Source: Halieaceae bacterium
GTDB lineage: Bacteria; Pseudomonadota; Gammaproteobacteria; Pseudomonadales; Halieaceae
Length of the DNA stretch: 64,000 nt
Direction of reading: 5' to 3'
Assembly (NCBI GenBank): GCA_902547755.1
Contig: CACCPA010000005.1
Span: 1-64,000, forward strand
Shown: positions 61,276 through 64,000 of the stretch, one piece after another
How positions within the stretch are numbered: the stretch's first letter is position 1
How the letters are laid out: each line of letters begins with the position of its first letter
The notes under the pieces: generated by a model
Databases searched by the model: none
Seen by the model: only the letters and a program-made list of their open reading frames with translations
Told to the model about the DNA's origin: nothing
Program-made: the position numbers and the translations under genes

Positions 61276-64000
61276 ATGGTGGTCGAAGATCAAATTCAGT
61301 TGATGAGTCAGCGTATCGGCGGGCAGCGATTTGAGGCACTTCTCTCGAGGCTCGATGATTGTGGTTCGGCGGGAGACGCAGGGCGGTTATTACGCAGCAG
61401 TGAATTCTTCAGAGGTCTGGTGGAGCGGCAAATCGACTGGCTTGAGACCAGGGCGCAGTTCAAGGCGAGCACGATCGACTATATTACCGTGGCGCACAAG
61501 TACGCGGGCGCGACCTTGCTGCCCACGGAGGCCACGCTAGCGTCTTCTCTCCGAGTGCTGAGACAGCGGGCGATGCTGCATATTCTATGGCGCAGTTTTA
61601 CGCAGAGGGCCACGGGTCTGGATGAGACGCTGGTCGCCATGAGTGATCTCGCAGATTTTGTGATTCGGGAGACAGTCCAGTTTGCTGAAGCTCAGGTGGG
61701 TGCACGGTTTGGTGAGCCAATCGGCGAGGAATCGCAAACCCGCCAGCACCTGATTGTTGTCGGCATGGGCAAACTGGGCGGGCGTGAACTGAACCTATCA
61801 TCCGACATCGACATCATTTTTGTTTATGACGAGCCGGGCGTTACCGAGGGCGGGCGCGCGAGCACCAGCAATCAAGAGTTCTTTACACGAGTGGCTCAGT
61901 TGGTGATTAAGTTGATCGATAGCGTAACGCACGAAGGCCGTGTGTTCAGGGTCGATACCCGCCTGCGTCCATTCGGAGATAGCGGAGCACTGGTTGCCAG
62001 TTATCCGTCATTGGAGAGCTACTATCAGCAACACGGGCGTGACTGGGAACGATACGCGCTTCTAAAGTCTCGCTGTATCACCGGGCTTATCGAGCAAACG
62101 CGGGCGTTTCAACAGTTGGCACGGCGTTTTGTTTACCGGCGTTATACGGACTTTAGTGTCATCGATGGTTTGCGCGATATGAAGGCGCTCATTGATACCG
62201 AGCGCGTATCGAAGGATTTAGCGAACGATGTGAAGCGCGGCCCTGGCGGCATTCGTGAAGCGGAGTTTGTTGTCCAATCACACCAGCTGACACACGGCGG
62301 CCGGATTTCAGCCATTCAAACGATCAATTTTCAGGCATCGGCCGCGGTACTCGCCAAAGAGCAGTGTGCTCCTCAGTCCGTTGTATCAACACTGATTAGC
62401 GCCTACCGGCACCTTCGAGAAGTGGAACATGCCATTCAAGCACTGCGCGATGAGCAGACTCATTCGATACCTGACGTTAGCGATGCTCAAGAAAACCTTC
62501 GGCATTTATTGGGCTACGCGTCATGGCGTGAACTCAGAAATCAGACCGAAGCTCACCGCAATGCAATCGCCACTGAATTTGACGCGTTATTGAACGAGCC
62601 GGGTCAGACGACACGACTGATTTTTGGCATTGACTCAGAGTCACCATCGCTCGATATGTCGGTCATATGCGGGCTTTCGCTAGATCGTGAGGACCACATT
62701 GTGGCGGTAGTCTCGGACTTTATTGCAGAGACCCGATTTCGTGTCCTTGACCCCGAGGGCGTGCGACGCCTGCAAAAGGTATTGCCGCTTATTTTGAAGG
62801 CGGTGGACGACCAGCGCGATGTCGAGCAGGTGCTGAAGCGATTGCTGTCGATTGTCACCGCGGTCTTGAAGCGCAGTGCCTACCTGGTTCTCCTCAGTGA
62901 AAATCCACTTGCCTTGAGGCGCCTCGTTAACTTGGTGGGTCGCAGCGAGCCCATCACGCTAAAATTGCTGGGTTCGCCCCAGTTGCTCGATGAGCTGTTG
63001 TTCCCGGAACGTCTCCTCAGTGTTCCCAGTAAAGACGAGATCAGAGCCTTACTGAACTCTACGCTTGAGCATGTTGATCCTGATGATCTCGAGAGCGCCA
63101 TGCAGCTCCTCAGACGCTTTAAGGATGCAATCGTATTTCGAGTGGCTTGCAGCGAACTCGAGGGTACGATCTCGTTGATGAAAGTCAGTGACAACCTAAG
63201 CTTTCTTGCCGAGGTAATTGTCGAACGAGCGGTGACTATTGCCTACGATCAGCTGGTTGAAAAATATGGCGAGCCGAGTGGTGATGCTGGGTTCTGTGTC
63301 ATGGCCTATGGGAAGTTGGGCGGTCTTGAGCTCAGCTATGAGTCGGATTTGGATTTGGTGTTCGTCTCGACGGGACAAAATGGCACTACCGTAGGTGCCA
63401 AGCCTATCGACACTCAACGCTTTTTCACACGTCTGGCACAACGAGTGATTCATATTTTATCGACCAACATGATGGGCGGCCGCCTGTACGAGGTCGATTT
63501 AAGGTTACGACCTAACGGTGATTCAGGTCTTGTGGTTACTTCTGCTCAGGCGTTGGAGCGTTATTTAAAGCAGGATGCATGGACTTGGGAGCATCAGGCG
63601 TTGGTGAGGGCGCGCGTTGTTGCGGGCGCGCCGGAACTGGTCACACAGGTGGAGGCCCTGCGGGCGGAGGTATTGTCGACACCTCGTGACGATGTGTCGC
63701 TTGCCGATGACGTCACTGCGATGCGGCAAAAAATGCGGGACCATTCGCGAGCTGTTGGCGATGCGTCGCTTCGAGTAGCGCTGAAATACGGGCGCGGCGG
63801 TATTGTCGATATCGAATTTGTGGTCCAATACCTTGTGCTTAAACATGCGGATCACTATCCCGACGTTGGGCGTTGGTCAGACGTGGTCCGGATACTCGAG
63901 GCCCTCGAAGCCTGCAGGATTTTAAGTTCAAGTGACGCAACTAGCCTAAAGGAAGCGTATCTAGGCTTGCGGTCGTCAGTGCATCGAGCTGCAGTATCGA
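61276..64000 (+). CDS. glnE: Glutamine synthetase adenylyltransferase/deadenylase (5' part)
   Basis: Bifunctional enzyme that adenylylates or deadenylylates glutamine synthetase in response to PII. The frame is open from ATG 61276 to the window edge (908 codons), so only the 3' end is missing. The N-terminal deadenylylase nucleotidyltransferase core has GMGKLGGRELNLSSDID at 163-179. The C-terminal adenylyltransferase core repeats it as AYGKLGG from residue 677. GGIVDIEFVVQYLVLKHA near the end is also typical. An ATG start is chosen; the ribosome site is weak. Confidence 0.95.
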   Translation, partial: MVVEDQIQLMSQRIGGQRFEALLSRLDDCGSAGDAGRLLRSSEFFRGLVERQIDWLETRAQFKASTIDYITVAHKYAGATLLPTEATLASSLRVLRQRAMLHILWRSFTQRATGLDETLVAMSDLADFVIRETVQFAEAQVGARFGEPIGEESQTRQHLIVVGMGKLGGRELNLSSDIDIIFVYDEPGVTEGGRASTSNQEFFTRVAQLVIKLIDSVTHEGRVFRVDTRLRPFGDSGALVASYPSLESYYQQHGRDWERYALLKSRCITGLIEQTRAFQQLARRFVYRRYTDFSVIDGLRDMKALIDTERVSKDLANDVKRGPGGIREAEFVVQSHQLTHGGRISAIQTINFQASAAVLAKEQCAPQSVVSTLISAYRHLREVEHAIQALRDEQTHSIPDVSDAQENLRHLLGYASWRELRNQTEAHRNAIATEFDALLNEPGQTTRLIFGIDSESPSLDMSVICGLSLDREDHIVAVVSDFIAETRFRVLDPEGVRRLQKVLPLILKAVDDQRDVEQVLKRLLSIVTAVLKRSAYLVLLSENPLALRRLVNLVGRSEPITLKLLGSPQLLDELLFPERLLSVPSKDEIRALLNSTLEHVDPDDLESAMQLLRRFKDAIVFRVACSELEGTISLMKVSDNLSFLAEVIVERAVTIAYDQLVEKYGEPSGDAGFCVMAYGKLGGLELSYESDLDLVFVSTGQNGTTVGAKPIDTQRFFTRLAQRVIHILSTNMMGGRLYEVDLRLRPNGDSGLVVTSAQALERYLKQDAWTWEHQALVRARVVAGAPELVTQVEALRAEVLSTPRDDVSLADDVTAMRQKMRDHSRAVGDASLRVALKYGRGGIVDIEFVVQYLVLKHADHYPDVGRWSDVVRILEALEACRILSSSDATSLKEAYLGLRSSVHRAAVS

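Overview
This window is a housekeeping-gene region of a marine-type gammaproteobacterium. The gene order from the atp operon through parAB, mnmG/mnmE, yidC, rpmH, dnaA, dnaN, recF and gyrB is the pseudomonad-like replication-origin neighbourhood. The later blocks (def-fmt-rsmB-trkAH, a caa3-type cox cluster, polA-engB-cytochrome c-dsbA) are also laid out as in Pseudomonas relatives. I lean towards a Cellvibrionales/Halieaceae-like lineage, but that is an inference from gene order and moderate GC, not a database result.

Layout. (1) 1-430: a short AT-rich accessory edge with the end of a small membrane protein and a small XRE-type regulator, abutting the 3' end of glmS. (2) 437-10735, minus strand: glmS, glmU and the complete F1Fo ATP synthase set atpCDGAHFEB plus atpI. 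(3) 10822-19344, minus strand: parB, parA, rsmG, mnmG, a 443-bp AT-rich gap, mnmE, yidC, yidD, rnpA, rpmH. (4) 19345-19802: probable oriC, with two perfect DnaA boxes and an AT-rich tract, where coding direction switches. (5) 19803-25966, plus strand: dnaA, dnaN, recF (carrying two perfect 16-bp parS sites) and gyrB. (6) 25992-41470: rmuC, glyS, glyQ, a lipid A-type acyltransferase, a DjlA-like co-chaperone, trkH/trkA, rsmB, fmt, def, tsaC, hemF, aroE, a gamma-class carbonic anhydrase homologue and a YheV-like zinc ribbon. (7) 41620-49346: cytochrome c oxidase structural and assembly genes (coxB, coxA, ctaG, coxC, a DUF2909-type protein, SURF1, an SCO-like unknown, ctaB/cyoE, SCO1/SenC). (8) 49339-54535: polA with a single-base frameshift, engB, cytochromes c5 and c4, and dsbA. 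(9) 54561-64000: an Lrp/AsnC regulator divergent from leuA, a lipoprotein, ilvD, argA, and the 5' part of glnE running off the window.

How the genes fit together. Chromosome replication and segregation (dnaA, dnaN, recF, gyrB, ParAB, parS) sit around the origin. Ribosome/tRNA maturation and membrane insertion genes (rnpA, rpmH, mnmE, mnmG, rsmG, yidC, yidD) lie on its left. Respiratory energy genes form two blocks: the ATP synthase, and the terminal oxidase with its copper and haem assembly factors. The right end holds branched-chain amino acid, arginine and glutamine control genes.

I did not find a convincing new defence, mobile or biosynthetic system. The observations most worth a second look are the polA frameshift, the SCO-like unknown and missing haem A synthase in the cox cluster, the parS pair in recF, a 16-bp palindrome at the lrp start, two candidate origin regions, and the AT-rich regulator/membrane-protein pair at the glmS end (a classical Tn7 target). 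I saw no tRNA, rRNA, CRISPR array or insertion sequence.
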